The notes beneath the pieces were generated by a model. It ran no database searches. It saw only the letters and a list, made by a program, of their open reading frames with translations, and had not been told where the DNA came from. A stretch of 64,000 nt of DNA from Polytrichum commune (taxonomy: Eukaryota > Streptophyta > Polytrichopsida > Polytrichales > Polytrichaceae): the NCBI GenBank assembly GCA_950295325.1, contig OX485805.1, positions 50,926,758 through 50,990,757 on the forward strand, read 5' to 3'. Below are positions 1-12,705 of this stretch, in pieces; the first letter of the stretch is position 1, and every line of letters starts with the position of its first letter. Made by a program: the position numbers and the translations under genes.

Positions 1-967
1 GTAAACTAACATTCTTCTTCATGATGCACTTCCATAATTATGGATGCAAGGAAATCAATATGCTAGACATCAATGTAGTAGATCATAATCATGCATCATA
101 CCTTAGAGGGCGTTCTATTTCACCTCTACTAGTGTCGGAATGTAGTTTCCATGCATGGTTCAAGAGAGTCTCAATTTATGTAGGATTGACACATGGCAAA
201 ACTTGAGGGAAAAATTATAAGTTTTTGTCAGAATAGAGAGCCTTCTATGGTAGCTAATATCAAAACAACGACCATCATAACCATGAGAATCAAGTTGACA
301 ATTGGATGAATCTTCTACTATCAACATTATCTAGTGTCAAATAGTAATAAGCATCATATGGACCCTCATTATTGGGACAAGTGAACGAGACATATGTATA
401 GTAAGAAAATTGAGGGGGTAAGGTTGAGACATTTATAACTGATAAAACAAGAGAGTTTGCATATGTTTAAGAGGAGTAACAATGGAGAATTATTTTGAAT
501 GCAATTATTTAAAAAAAATCATGAACGTGGAAATTGCTACAATTTTCGAAGCATAAATTTTAGGGTTACGCATAAATGAACTTGGTCGATTATGGATGCC
601 TCAGCCTTATGGATTACTCAACTGATAAACAATGTTTGGTTACCCTGACTTCAAATGTCTTAAGCATTGAGATTCTAGCATCCGAAATCTTTAATCTTTG
701 GAATCAACTACTAGGCCATGAACACAGCTTATCAGTTGAGTAATAATGTTAAGGTCGATTACCAAACGTGAAGAAAATTGGCCTTATTTCTTTACGTTCA
801 GTGAGGCCCTCGCCGCAGGGCATTTGAGAAGCCTGCTTGGTCAAAGATGGATGAACTTAGGACGGAGTTCATCCAACAGGGTTTAGGGCTCGGGAGATAG
901 AGACAGAAGGGCGATGGCTATGGCGAAGCACAGCAAGGGAAGCAATTGAGTTCGCAAATTGGTAGCC
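1..967. other. Upstream region of MMS19, no gene seen
   Basis: No open frame here resembles a known protein. The short frames are isolated and lack splice context. The only structure noticed is an inverted repeat at 614-743, listed separately. The last 100 to 200 bases should contain the MMS19 promoter and 5' leader, but I could not identify a convincing TATA box. Confidence 0.5.
614..743. repeat. Short inverted repeat, MITE-like
   Basis: A perfect 15-base inverted repeat (TTACTCAACTGATAA at 614-628 and its complement at 729-743) encloses about 100 bases. Similar words (TGTTTGGTTACC, GATTACCAAAC) lie near both arms. It looks like a small foldback or MITE remnant. No clear target duplication was found. 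Confidence 0.4.
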
Positions 968-3900
968 ATGGCGACGCTCGAGTCGGTTATCGAGCTCTAT
1001 ATGAGCGATGATCGGCCCGCTTCCGAACAGGTCGGATAATGCAAACCAATTCTCAGTTCTTTCGCATGAGCACCTTCTAAGGTTAAGGGTTTGAAGCAAC
1101 AATCAAACCTGTTCTATCAATTCAATCGGAAATTATTTTAGGAGTTTTGAAACTAGAAATTCGGAATGCTAACATGATATGATTGAGTTTATCACGTTCC
1201 GAATCGTTAAGGTAACGATCAATGTCAGGCAACTACGAATTTGATGATGTGAGAAAATTGGAAACTGATGTAGGGGTCTTAGAACCACTATTGTTGAATG
1301 GAAAACGTGTGCTGGAGAGAGAGATTGGGATACACATGCTGGTAGCTTGGTAAATGTTCTGCAACCTTTCATTTGTTAGGGCACATGTATGGCACATGCT
1401 CGCCAGAGCAACAATGAATTTGATGATGTGAGAAATTTGGAAACTGTTGTAGGGGTTTTAGAACTAGAATTGTTGAATGATAAACGTGTATTGCAGAGAG
1501 AGATAAAAACGTGCCTGAGAATTTCACATCCTAGTAGCTTGTGAAGTGTACAGAAACCTTCAACTTTTCAGGACGCACGTGCTCTTGAGGACACCATTGA
1601 ATATCATGAATTGAGAAAGTTGGAACTAGTAGCATGAAATGATAATGCCTTTGAGAAATGTGAGCTACTTTGGGGCGACCGCATGGTATTGGAGTGTGGT
1701 GCAAGGATAGTGAACAAGGATTTGGACATCCGAGTGGGCTTGGTCCGAGGGGTTTGTTTGATTTCTCATTGGTGGTCTGGTATAAGTAGAATGGTGAAGG
1801 TGTTGGGGAATTGTGAGGCGGCGAATTTTGCTCATTTGATGGCTTGCTTGGTATGGGGATACTAAAATGTCTGGTAGGTGCGTGGGTTGGACAGGCTTCG
1901 AGCTGCAAGGCGATCGCTAAACAGGTTGCGCATGGCAATCTTACAATGCAGAACCTGGTGTGTAGTTCTCCCCCATCATGCAGTTCTGTCGAGGAGCTTT
2001 CGTACTTGCTGCATTGGACTTTGTGTGATGTCTTCACTGTCAAATACTGTTGAGCGGTGCAGGATTGGTCCTCAGGGGAATTTTAAACGAACTAGGGCTT
2101 TGTGGGATGTATGAACTCAAATTCATGCTGTTGAGGCAATTTGGGTCATCACAATCAATTAGTGCTCCCAGGATCCGCTCTAGCTCTGACATCTCCATGA
2201 GCTGACAGACACATATAGGCTAAACATTCAACCTGGAGAATCTACCATGGAATGTTGGTTGGGGATACAGTACTAGAGGTTTTTGTTGTAGTGGAATGTA
2301 CTTCTCAAATTGCACACGGATTGCACGGATGCACATGGATTGCTGTAAACTCTTACTCTATTCTTTGTTCTTACTTCCTTCACAAATAGAAGGGAGAATT
2401 TTAAGTTGCACATTTTGGAGTGCAGGTGCTTACTCTTGGAACATACTTGACCACAACTGACAACATTGTTAGAGCTCGTGGTAAGATTCCTTTCTTAGTG
2501 ATCGTGGTCAAAATCTTATAGATCTCAAAAGTGATATCTCAGAATGTCTTTACAATTCTGGAATTAGTGGGTTTGTATAAAGTGATCAACGTGGACATTG
2601 CGATCAACTTGTACGAAGTGACCAGGATCATCAATTTGGAAATTGTTGTGGAATTGGAGTCATCATAGAGGGGTTTCTATCAGGAATTTCCAGGTGGTGT
2701 AGATCCTGACACTCTTGAAACTAGTCTTAGAAATTTAGGATCTTCTCCTATATATAAGAAAGCTCCAGATTTAAGAAATTCACAAAACCTGCTTTTGGAT
2801 GTTCACAGGCACTTTGCTACTTTCAGAAATACTTGCAGTGCTTTCTGCCACTGCTCTGGAGGACACAGCTATCAAGAGTCTCAGCAACTTCTTCAGTTCA
2901 AGACTTGTAAGTTCAATGCCTTTGCAATGGAACACTTTGTTCTCTATTTGATCTGTAAGGTGCAACCTTTTTGTTTGGAGCGGACTAAAGTAATTCAATC
3001 TGCTTGTTCAGAATGCTAATGATTGAATTTGTGATTGTTAGTTTTAAAAAATAAAAATTTAAGATGTTGTGGCAAGTCACAGGTGATTGAGTTCCATACT
3101 ATCACGCATTCTACTATTTAGCTTATTCTGAAGAACGTGGTCATGTCAAAGCTAGAGCATGATTGATTAAGTCCTTTCTTGTTGCCATCAAACACTAATT
3201 TTTCCTCAACTGAGTGTATTCTTTGACTCTGCTTAGGGCGACTGGCATTGTTTGCGAGGTGCTCTCCATGGTTGCCTTGTCCTTCTAAGGAGGACATCAA
3301 GTGTGGGAGCAGTGGAGGTGGAAGGAGCCAAGGAAATGGCAAACTCGGCCTTGGAAAACCTTCATGTTCAGGCATTAGCCCAACACGATCGCAAGGTAAC
3401 CTCTTCTGGTCCTCACAGAGGCATTCCATATGTTCTTTGTATCTGATGCGTTCAACAGTTGAGGTTCTATGCTTCACCTGTAAAATATGAATTTTAGAAT
3501 GTTTGGTATTTGTGACAACCCTGGCTGCTCCAAAGCAGGGATGTTCTGTATCTGGCCCTACATCTTTGGTTGGTTAGTCATGAAGTGCAGCTACAGCACA
3601 GGTGGACTAGGAAAGTTTTACATGAAAAATGACTGAACCTGAATCTTTGCTGGATGTTTTTCAGCTCTGCTTGGAGCTATATAAATGCCTTCTGGACAAG
3701 CATTCTGCTGCAGTTGCTCCATTGGTATGCTCTGCAAAATTCCAATATACTTCTCATTTCCAGATCTGAACAATCCCTCTTTCTTCTAGACTTGGTCCTC
3801 TGTGATGCATGAAATATTCTTCTTAAAGCAATCATCTTGAGACATGAATAGCTATTAGTCAGATTTGTAGCGCCTCTGCTGAATATTTCTTCTATGCAGG

Positions 3901-6900
3901 AAGGCGACCTTGTGTTTGGAGTTGTTGCAGCCATTGAAGAAGAAAAAGACCCACGGTGTTTGTTACTTGCCTTTCAGCTCATAGAGCAACTGTCACGTCT
4001 CTACCCAGACCCTGATGGGCCAGTTGGCTCATGCGTGGAAGAGCTTTTTGATGTTGTTAGTCGATATTTTCCAATCTCCTTCAACCCTGTAAGTAGCAAT
4101 GAAGGCTATTTTACTCTTAGTGCTAGGTGGAAAATTGGTGAAAGCATATCACACATAGGCAAGGTATGCATAGGGGGGGCATTGTGATTATCCTGTTGCT
4201 TGTTGCTGTTAGCGCCTCCGAAAATCTGCTCAAAGATCAGGATGTTTTGGGTTTGTAGGGTGTTTTAATGCCTTTGTTTTTCTAATTGTGTCTCCCGATG
4301 GTTCACTTTTTGCTGCAGCAACCTGGTAGTCCGGATGTAATTACAAGGGATGATCTAGCAACAGCCCTAAAGGTTAGCTTTCTCCTAAAATCTACTTTAT
4401 TTCTGGTTGGAACTTTAAATTTCAGTGATCAGCTAAGGAGACAATCTAGTCTTGCTAGTTGTTTGTTTTGCTTACTGCTCTGCTGCAGCTTGTTTTGGTG
4501 GTGACTTCTTTTGTGTGGTCCTTTGAATCTTTTGTGGCCACTAGTTCCATTATTGGCAGTGCACTGTAACAGAAGTTCACAAAATCTGTATTATGCATAC
4601 TTTGTGCCATTCTTGAAGTGCATGCTGAGATGACAATGACTAGACTGAAAACCTTTGTAGAAGCAGATTTCTCATACTTGATTGATTGTGATCGACAGAG
4701 AACCTTTTGCTGCACACCATTATTTGCTCCATTTTGCATACCGCTGCTGCTAGAAAAACTGTCATCAAGTCTTCGAAGGGCAAAGGTGGGAGCAAGTCCA
4801 CCAATCACTTGTGATTGTAATATGGAGTCACCATGAATGTCTTGTGTGGCTGTGAAGTCTGCTAGTTCATTGTTATCTGAACACTATGACTTGGAATACC
4901 TCTTGTTGCGTCTCTGATTTTAGGAACCAACAAAACTGTTGGGATAGTCTGACTGCAAGTTATTGCCATGTATGATTTTTTTCAACATCCATGTACAGTC
5001 ATCAACTATGTCTGCATTGGTGAAGCAGAGGTTGTGTCATTTTGAACCCTTATCCATTTTGTGAATGTCTTCACTTGTCACTAATGTTGAAGTTTACCAA
5101 CTTCAATCCAGAACATAGTGCTTGTTGTTTCAGTGCTTTGCATTGAGTGTGAAGAGATTGTTTCAGGATAGATTGCTGATTTGTTATTAAGCCGTACAGC
5201 TAGGTCGTTGTGAGGTATACTGAAGTGAAATTTTCCTTTTCTGTAGCTGGACTCACTGAGTTACCTTGGCCATTGTGCACTCGCTTATGGAGCCAAAGCT
5301 TTAAAACAATATTCACTTCCAGTTTGGGAGGCCCTCAAATCAGAACTTTTGCCACCATCAGTGCCCACTTCAGCAACATCCTCAGAACCTAAAGATGCAG
5401 AGATTGTCGAAGAGGCCACGAGTTGCTTAATTAGCTGGATTGCAAGTTTCCAAATTGAAAAGGACCTGTCCCTAATAGCTATGAAGAAAGCTGGAATTAT
5501 GGAGGCTGGAGATTTTTTGCATCTGATATTGAAAGATGAATGCATTGAGGACCTTATTATCTGTGTGAAGAATGACATCTGTGGCCCAGAAAAGGCCAAT
5601 TATGATCTTGCGTCACTCCTGATGAAGGACCGTGCCAGACATCAAGCTCAGGCGATAGGTCATGTCCTGGCAGCAGCTGCTCGGGCGTCCCCATCCTCCT
5701 GCTTTGTGATTTGCAACCAGGTTCTAAAACGTCTTCTTGCTGTAAATGAAATTGCTCCAAAGGAAGGAGATCTGAGGAGTGGAGATGCCGTAAATATTAA
5801 TATGGACAGTGATTGGAGTAACTTTAGGAGTGTAGGTGGATTGAACATTGTGAATCAAATTATATTAGCAGCTCGCAGCTTAGCAGAAAAGTGCTTTAAG
5901 GGACAGTGGCCTGCCACACAGTCTCCAGCAGAGACATCAGGAACTTGGATGGATCCACTTAGGGAACAATCAGAAGGTCTTTCAACTATTTTCCATCAAA
6001 GTCTCCTTGCTACTTGGTCAAATGACCTTCGAGCAGTTGGAGGTAGTTTTTCTCTGCATATTGATCCTGTCTCTTATTCTTTAGGACATACTTAGGTGCA
6101 TCTTATAAAAGTCATACAGGCTATCTGTAAATCTCGTATGGTGTTGTAAATATTGTCATCAGTCCTGGTCAATGGTCATTATCTTATTCTGGAGTCATCG
6201 TCTTTCATCTATTGGGGGTCATTTTTTGACAGAAATGCTCAATTGCATATTATTTGTTTGTTTCATACTGATGGTGTTTAAAGGAGAAGAAATGCTGAAG
6301 TGGGAACTAGTCTATTCTGAAGGTTTCATGTGCGAGCAGTGACAGGATTACAGGTTTTGGCATCATTCCCTGCACCGCTCTCTCCTCTCAGCATCGACCA
6401 ATTGAAATATATCCTGTTAACTTTTAAGAAGCTGTTGATTTCTGATAGCGAGCAACAAGAATTCTATGCAGACATTCTTACAGCTGTAGAGAATATCAGT
6501 AATTTGGAGGAACAATCTGGAAGAATGGTGGAAGGAGACATTAGCGTCTTGACTGTTATTATTCCAGAGGTCTTGGAAGCAGTTCGACAAGCCAAAACAG
6601 AAATCTCAGTGAATAGGCCATTGAGGGCTCTTGCCACAATTTGCGGCCAAAGACCAATTGCTCGTCAATTGGTGATTGGAGATCTTACACAAATTATCTG
6701 TCTTGATATCTCAGGTGCTGATGTAAGCATTCAGGAACTTTCCTTCTGCTTCAAGAGGTGAAATGATTATAGACTGGCAGTTTATATCTATTTATTATTT
6801 GATGGATTTGCGGGGCATTGCCACAGGGTAGGGAAGATGCAGAGGAGATTTCTGGGAAGTTGGTGGGTGTCTTGAAATGTTTGTCCGAGTCCATACTTCC

Positions 6901-9900
6901 CTGGTTCGTTACTGCAACTCTATTGATAATCTTTTGTTGTTACAGTTTAGCAACGACTTGCTTCTTTTCTTTTTCTGCAGTTGTATTTTATGGATGGGAT
7001 CAAATTTATCATGTGGCAGCATCTACAATCTGCTGTTTTATGTAATTGCTATGGTGAGTGGATCCTAACTCTTTGGTTGTATTGATGTAATGACACAGGT
7101 GTAATGACACAGGGAAGGATCAACTTGCAGCAGCGAAATTGGCTATGGAAATCTGGAGTGTCTTGTATACACAGGGCCTTAAGGCCCATCAAGAAGTAAG
7201 ACATTTTCTCACATTGGGGTTGTTGCGTTAGTGTAGATCATCCTCCTTAGTGTCACCTAATGTGGCAACTGGATGTTAACTACCTCAGAATTGTGATTGT
7301 AATTGTGTGATTTATAGGTTGTTTTGTATCATATTTAATTATTTTCAATGTGCAGGTTCTAAAATGGAGTATGCAAGCCATACGAGCTGCTGTTGTGAAG
7401 TGTGATGCAGCAGCACAAAGAGACATCCTATTGAATGGCTTGGAGCACTTATCATGTACAGAAACCTTTCAGTTACAGCACATTAGTTCTTGTTTTGAGG
7501 AGAAAGTAAGAATGAGCCAGTCCAATCCCAACAAGAGGAAAGCATATGAAGAGGAGAAAGGTTGGTCAGTTGCACTTGTAGCTTCAGTTGTTGTGTCACT
7601 GAGACCAACAACAGAAGTGTCTGATAAACAAGTTCTTATGGAAATGATGATGCGGGCTGCTCAGTCTGAGGAGTCTCCACTTATATCTGGGACAGCAGCT
7701 CAGGCTGTAGCATCCTTATTGAACAAGTGGGTGGATGTGTCCACGGACAAGGTGTGTCATTTACAAGAATTTCCACTTTCTATATTAGTTTGTAAGACTT
7801 TGTAATGTCTTTGTAGCTCATAAGTATCTGTAGAATCCAATTTGAACCCTGAATGACTATGTATTTCTGCCCAGCTTTAAGTGGATTAGCTTTATTATTC
7901 TTAAAGTGGAGTTCATCAGAGGTGAAGAATATCTTGTTTTGCTGAAACTATGAGCCCAGTCCAATATTTAGCTTGTGTAGGCACTTAGGGCACCTCAAGT
8001 AAGTTGCAAAATCTCTCTGAACGTGTGATCTGCTGGTGCTGGTGATTTCAGACTGGCACTTTCACAATGGAAGATGCTATTGATATGGTACTAGAGAAGG
8101 GGTGGTTATCAGGAATTACGAGCCACAACTCTATTCCACATTCTCTCTCTGGAGAGTCTACATCAGTCAGGTGTGTGCGACAAAAGGTGTGTGGGGTTCA
8201 AGCAGTTGCATGGGTTGGGAAAGGTTTGGCGATGAGGGGTCACAGCAGAGTTGCCGGTGTAGCCTCTTTCCTCCTGGAGCTACTTCTATCAGGAACTTCT
8301 GAGGTTTTTCACTGCTCCTCATGTCCTTGCTGAATAGCCATAAATTTTGATTTCAGAAGTATTGGGAGCTTGGTTGCAATTGTTCTGATCTATTACTGCA
8401 GCAATGGGTTCACTTGTTTTTCTCTACTGTAGTTTTTTCAAGGCGTACCTATATGTGTCTTATGGCAGAAAATATTTCACCTTTCGTGAGCATGTTCATA
8501 GCGATGTCTAGCTATGAACATTGATTTGTATCTGCTGGTGACAGGAAGGAGAAGGCTCCAGCCTAGCTTTGGCTGCAGCTGAAGGACTGGGGACAATTGT
8601 GAAGGACACTCATGACTGCTTGAACAAATTCCATCATGCCATTGTTCGACCTCTGTACAAACAGCGTTTCTTTAATAGCATGCTCTCCCCCCTTGTGGAA
8701 GCTATTCGTACATCAGGCGACACTTATGTGAGGTGAAAAATCTAGGCCTTCAATGTATAACCTCCTCCTTGGACAGAGAGACAGTTCAACCTGTCTTGAA
8801 AGTTACAGATGCAGTTTATTCTCTTCTCTTTTGTCTGTGTTGTGCTCTCTAAAACATGAAGTCCTTGGAATTCTCTGCCAGATACAACCCCTGTTTTATC
8901 CTGGGAGGTAGAGTTCTTTTTCTCCGAGCTATAACTCTAGCTGGGCCTCTTGCAGGTTGTGGTTGCATCGAGGTATTGCACAGTTGATCTCTGGGATTCC
9001 CCATGTTGCTCTTCTGGCTGATGGGAAAAAGGTGAGCATGGGCATATCTGAGAGTTTATTGTGTCAACTGTTGCACATCATCCTAGGCTGGAGTAAGTGA
9101 GTCTATTTCCTTGTGGACATATTCCTTGACTTGTTTGTGGTTAAAGCCCCGCCTTATTTCATGTCACAGGTCATGTGTTGTGTACTCAAGGATCATGTCA
9201 ATAAGAAATGCTCAACTGGAAGCAGAAAGATTCTTGTCAGCTGCTTGATGCCTTGTGTTTGGTGTTTTGGAATATGTTGTTTTCCAGGCTTTTCCAGTGC
9301 TTTTGGGAGCACTACCGTTTTTATCCACAGACTCAAGGGACTCGGATCTCCTTCTCTCTACCTTGCTGGCATTATCTGCATTCCTTGTAGATGTAGATCA
9401 TGGTGAGGGTTTACACTAAACAACTGTTGCTGTTTTGTTGCGTTGATCAATCCTTACATGTCATGTCTCTTCACTCCAGCTATGTATTTTCCATTTTCTT
9501 GTCTAAGCCATTTCTGAGAATTGTATTATACCATAAAATTGTTTGTAGTTATTTTCCGGTGAGGAAATGTACTAATTTGATTATGATCATGTTGGTCTTG
9601 CAGGGAGGTCAATAGCCGAGGACCATGCCTCCAGCATTGTGAAGCATTTACTGGCTCTGATTCGGTACCAGTATTCAGTGGTAAGTTTGATATATACACT
9701 TCTGTCTAGGGATTATTTGGAGTGTCCTGAACATTGGTCTGAAAATATAAAGAGGCACCAACAAAATTAGCTGATGCACTTATTCCGTCTTTCCAGGTAG
9801 TAGATCCTTCATTGCCAGTTACCTCTCTTGAACTATCAAAGCCTTCTGCATTGATGTGATGCAATTGTCAAAGAGGGATTCTGTGCTAAATGTTCATTTG

Positions 9901-10495
9901 ATGTACAGGTAGTGCGAGAGACTGTTCTTCAATGCTTGACAGCTATTGTCGGCCTTCCTTATCCTCGACTATACCCTTTGCGACAAGAGGTATGGTGAAA
10001 GTATATGATAGGTTAACTAGGGAACTTTTTTTACAGCTTCTTGCATTTGACTCAAGAATTCAGAACATGCAGCTGACTCGAACAGACTGAAGTGCTCAGA
10101 AAATAAAATAATTTAAATGATTTGGACTCCCTGATTTGGCAGGTCCTACGAGGAATGTCAGTTGCAGTAGACGATAAGAAGCGTGTTGTGCGCAAAGAAG
10201 CTGTGCGATGTCGACAAGCCTGGTACATCTCTTTTGCTGTTCCGATTGGATTACAAATTGCTGTATCACTTGATACAAGATGTAAGATATCATAGAGCTA
10301 TATAATGAAACCTCAAGATAAACTACATTGCAGCCATATGCATCCTGGTTTCCTCCCAATCTCATGGAGAACGTTGGTGTAATGCCAGGAGTGTCCATGC
10401 TGGACCTTAGTTTCATAATATGGCTTGTTGGTAATTTCTGGAAGCTTTACTTAAATATTGCTGGTTTTGGCAGGGCTGCTATTACTTCTAAGTAG
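968..10495 (+). CDS. MMS19: MMS19 homologue, cytosolic iron-sulfur assembly (CIA) targeting factor, about 22 exons
   Basis: MMS19 is the large HEAT-repeat scaffold of the CIA targeting complex. It delivers Fe-S clusters to DNA polymerases, helicases and TFIIH-linked repair proteins. Exons read as 968-1030, 1895-1957, 2426-2480, 2809-2906, 3237-3395, 3665-3724, 3900-4088, 4319-4372, 4699-4785, 5247-6042, 6340-6722, 6827-6903, 7113-7195, 7356-7751, 8052-8303, 8545-8732, 8956-9031, 9288-9402, 9604-9680, 9909-9989, 10143-10222 and 10474-10495. Nearly all junctions are GT-AG and phase-compatible, giving about 1,150 residues, the usual plant length. Recognisable family blocks are YLTTTDNIVRARG near the N terminus, the LLLEKLSSSLRRAK block, TGLQVLASFP, RPLYKQRFF, and the C-terminal HEAT repeats ending VRKEAVRCRQAW. 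The start is the ATG at 968, giving MATLESVIELYM. Phase is not resolved between 6903 and 7113, where an extra small exon or unusual splice site is likely. Otherwise no stop interrupts the exons, so the gene looks intact. Confidence 0.92.
1239..1560. repeat. Diverged 180-bp tandem duplication in MMS19 intron 1
   Basis: A segment beginning GAATTTGATGATGTGAGAAA near 1239 recurs about 180 bases later near 1418, with matching follow-on words (GGAAACTG, TAGGGG, GTTGAATG, CAGAGAGAGAT). A third, shorter echo is visible near 1605. It is non-coding and lies inside the large first intron. Confidence 0.6.
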
Positions 10496-11604
10496 TTCTG
10501 CTTGCACCCTCAGCTTTTTATTGGTTCTTAACTGCAAAGCTGCAATGCTTGTACTTCGGAGACCCAAAATCAAGGGTATGGGAAGGACAGCCTCACCAAA
10601 AACGAAGCACTCAAGACCCAGTTCCATGATGGTGGTGCAGGTGAAGTCTTGAAACGTGGATCCTACTTTTAAAGGAGTTGCAAGTTATTGCCAAAATAAG
10701 TGCATCCATTCACTCTAAACTGAATGATTGGCAACCCTTTAGTGTAATAACTTTCCACCAAGGTTGAAATTTGAGACATAGGCATGTGTTTTGGGGCACT
10801 TTTCACAAGTGTGCTAAAGGAAGGTCACCCATTTCTTAGGACCCTGACCACCTTCATTTTCTGGCTGTGAGAATATTCGAACTGGGCCTGTATGACACCC
10901 AAGCATATGGTGGGCAGGAGTGTTTGGGTTTAAATAGAGTTGCAATCCCATTGAAGCGTTTCTAAACTACTCTTCAAGAAGTCTTTTCGCAGACCTGACA
11001 CTGTTTGTGAAGATTTGGATGAATATCTTCTACAACAGAAGGATGCAGAATAATGCTGATTAGGCCTAGAAGTAAATGAGGTCTTTAAAGATATGCAGAG
11101 GTCTTTAATTTGGTTTCACTGGTCCTTCATGGCTAAGAAACTCTTGGGAGCTATGTATGAATCGAAGGTGCCATACTCAGCTGACAATTTGTCATGTATC
11201 GTTTTGTTGCCAAGGTTACTCCAGATTGCTAAGGGTGAAGGTGAGCAACATGAGTCAGTAAGCATTGATGTGCCTTGTTAATTGTGACTAATTATAATTT
11301 GCAATCCAAGGTATCACCAAACAATCTGGAAAAGTGTTGCAATGAATGGCTCAGTAACTTTTGGACCCTTGGTTAATTTGTAGCTATCATTGTCCAAAAC
11401 TTTGCTCTCTTGGACCAATCCAAACATTTTTTCTATGCCCGACAGAAAATCTATGAACTGCAGGTGAGAGCACATTAAATTGCATACCCTGTGCAGATCC
11501 TGACATGACATGAACTTGACTTGATCTGCTCAGCATGTAATGGAAGGGCTAGCACAACGGGAAATAATTCCATTTTGGTTTTCTCAGCATATTTTCCACT
11601 ACTC
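10496..11604. other. MMS19 3' flank, no gene seen
   Basis: This stretch holds the presumed 3' untranslated region and intergenic DNA. Frames of about 60 residues occur on both strands, but none resembles a known family or joins to a neighbour by splicing. Confidence 0.5.
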
Positions 11605-11825
11605 CGTTTATGGTATGTAGTGTCACTTACTATTTGGAATTACGCAATGCTATAATTCATTCTAAGATTGTTTTTCTACTAGCAAAGGTTGAATGAGTTT
11701 TTCAAAAAATTTCAGAACAAAAATAACTATAGTTGATCAAATCTTACATTCTCTGTAATAGCATGTTATAGCTTTGAGGAATTCTGATTAGTAAGTGACA
11801 TTGAATACCATAAACGGTGGAGAGA
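11605..11825. mobile_element. Foldback MITE, TTTAGTGTCACTTACTA family
   Basis: The left arm (CCGTTTATGGTAT then AGTGTCACTTACTATTTGGA, about 11608-11660) is inverted in the right arm (about 11758-11822, ending AATACCATAAACGG). The arms are about 60 bases with scattered mismatches and a central loop of about 100 bases. The same arm sequence occurs in the element at 60311-60515, so this is a dispersed family. No protein is encoded. Confidence 0.6.
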
Positions 11826-12000
11826 AAAGAGCTGTCCAATTTACAATCCAGGAATTCTGAATAGTAAGTGACACTGAATACCATAAACGGTATAGAGAGA
11901 AGAGCTGTCCAATTTACAATCTTGGAATTCTGAATAGTAAGTGACACTAAATACCATAATCGGTGTAGAGAGAAAAGAGCTGTCCAATTTACAATCCAAG
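11779..12000. repeat. 73-bp tandem repeat, three copies
   Basis: Units start with GAATTCTG at 11779, 11852 and 11925, an exact 73-base period. Each holds TAGTAAGTGACA, AATACCATAA and GAGCTGTCCAATTTACAATC. The unit contains the right arm of the adjacent MITE, so the array apparently grew from the MITE terminus. Confidence 0.85.
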
Positions 12001-12258
12001 CAACTCGAGAAACAAACAAGTACTGCAATTAGCAGCAAGGATACATGACGGTAACACACTCAAAAAGGTGAATCACAAAAAGCTGTGGCACTCCTGTGCG
12101 CACGAGGACACTGGAACTTATATTTGCAATTTCTTAGAAGTATAGTGTGCTCCAACCCTCTCCTCCACAAGGATGAGCACATCTGTCCTGCATGGATTAA
12201 TTCATGACTAATCCCCTAAGAAATACATGTCAACCTCCTCAGCGTAATGCAGTGGTTT

Positions 12259-12705
12259 CTAGTGCCAGGGCTGAATGAAGGAGTACACATGGTCCTTGAG
12301 GTTGGCTCGGTAGAAGCCGTTTGCCTTGATCTGCCAAAGACAGTCATTGCAAGGAGTGAGGTTGAGCATCAAATTCCGCCGTGCGCCAAATACACCCTCC
12401 CATACCTTCACATCTTGTTTGTGGATATCACACCCGCGGCCGACGACGCAGGATGCGTTGTCGATCCATTCGAAGTGGCAGGTCCAACCCTTGGAAAAAA
12501 GGCTGATAGGAAACTGCCACATGTGGCTCTCTTCAACGCCGAGGTTCACTGGGCCGTGGTGTGCGTTGGGGCCGAAGCAGTCTGCCGTGATGGGATCGCC
12601 CACCAGGTTGAACAGCGTCACGGAGCCTTGTACGTCGGCGTTGACTGCTGTGATGGCGGACACCAAAAGAAATGCAAGGATGGCGGCAACCTTGGTCGAC
12701 TTCAT
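12259..12705 (-). CDS. S-protein homologue (plant self-incompatibility S1 family), secreted
   Basis: This is a single-exon frame of 148 residues starting at the ATG at 12705. Residues 1-23 form a signal peptide (Lys, then a hydrophobic run, ending AVNA), so the mature protein is secreted. The rest fits the S1/SPH fold. It has an N-terminal beta strand with VTLFNLVGD, a cysteine soon after, the aromatic MWQFPISLF segment, WTCHFEW, and further cysteines including CNDC, which could form disulfides. Length matches the family (about 120-150 residues). SPH proteins are small secreted proteins of land plants. Poppy PrsS is the self-incompatibility ligand, but most members have no known function, so no mating role is implied here. 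The gene is antisense to MMS19 and 1.8 kb downstream. It has no stop or frameshift and looks functional. Confidence 0.82.
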   Translation of the reverse strand: MKSTKVAAILAFLLVSAITAVNADVQGSVTLFNLVGDPITADCFGPNAHHGPVNLGVEESHMWQFPISLFSKGWTCHFEWIDNASCVVGRGCDIHKQDVKVWEGVFGARRNLMLNLTPCNDCLWQIKANGFYRANLKDHVYSFIQPWH

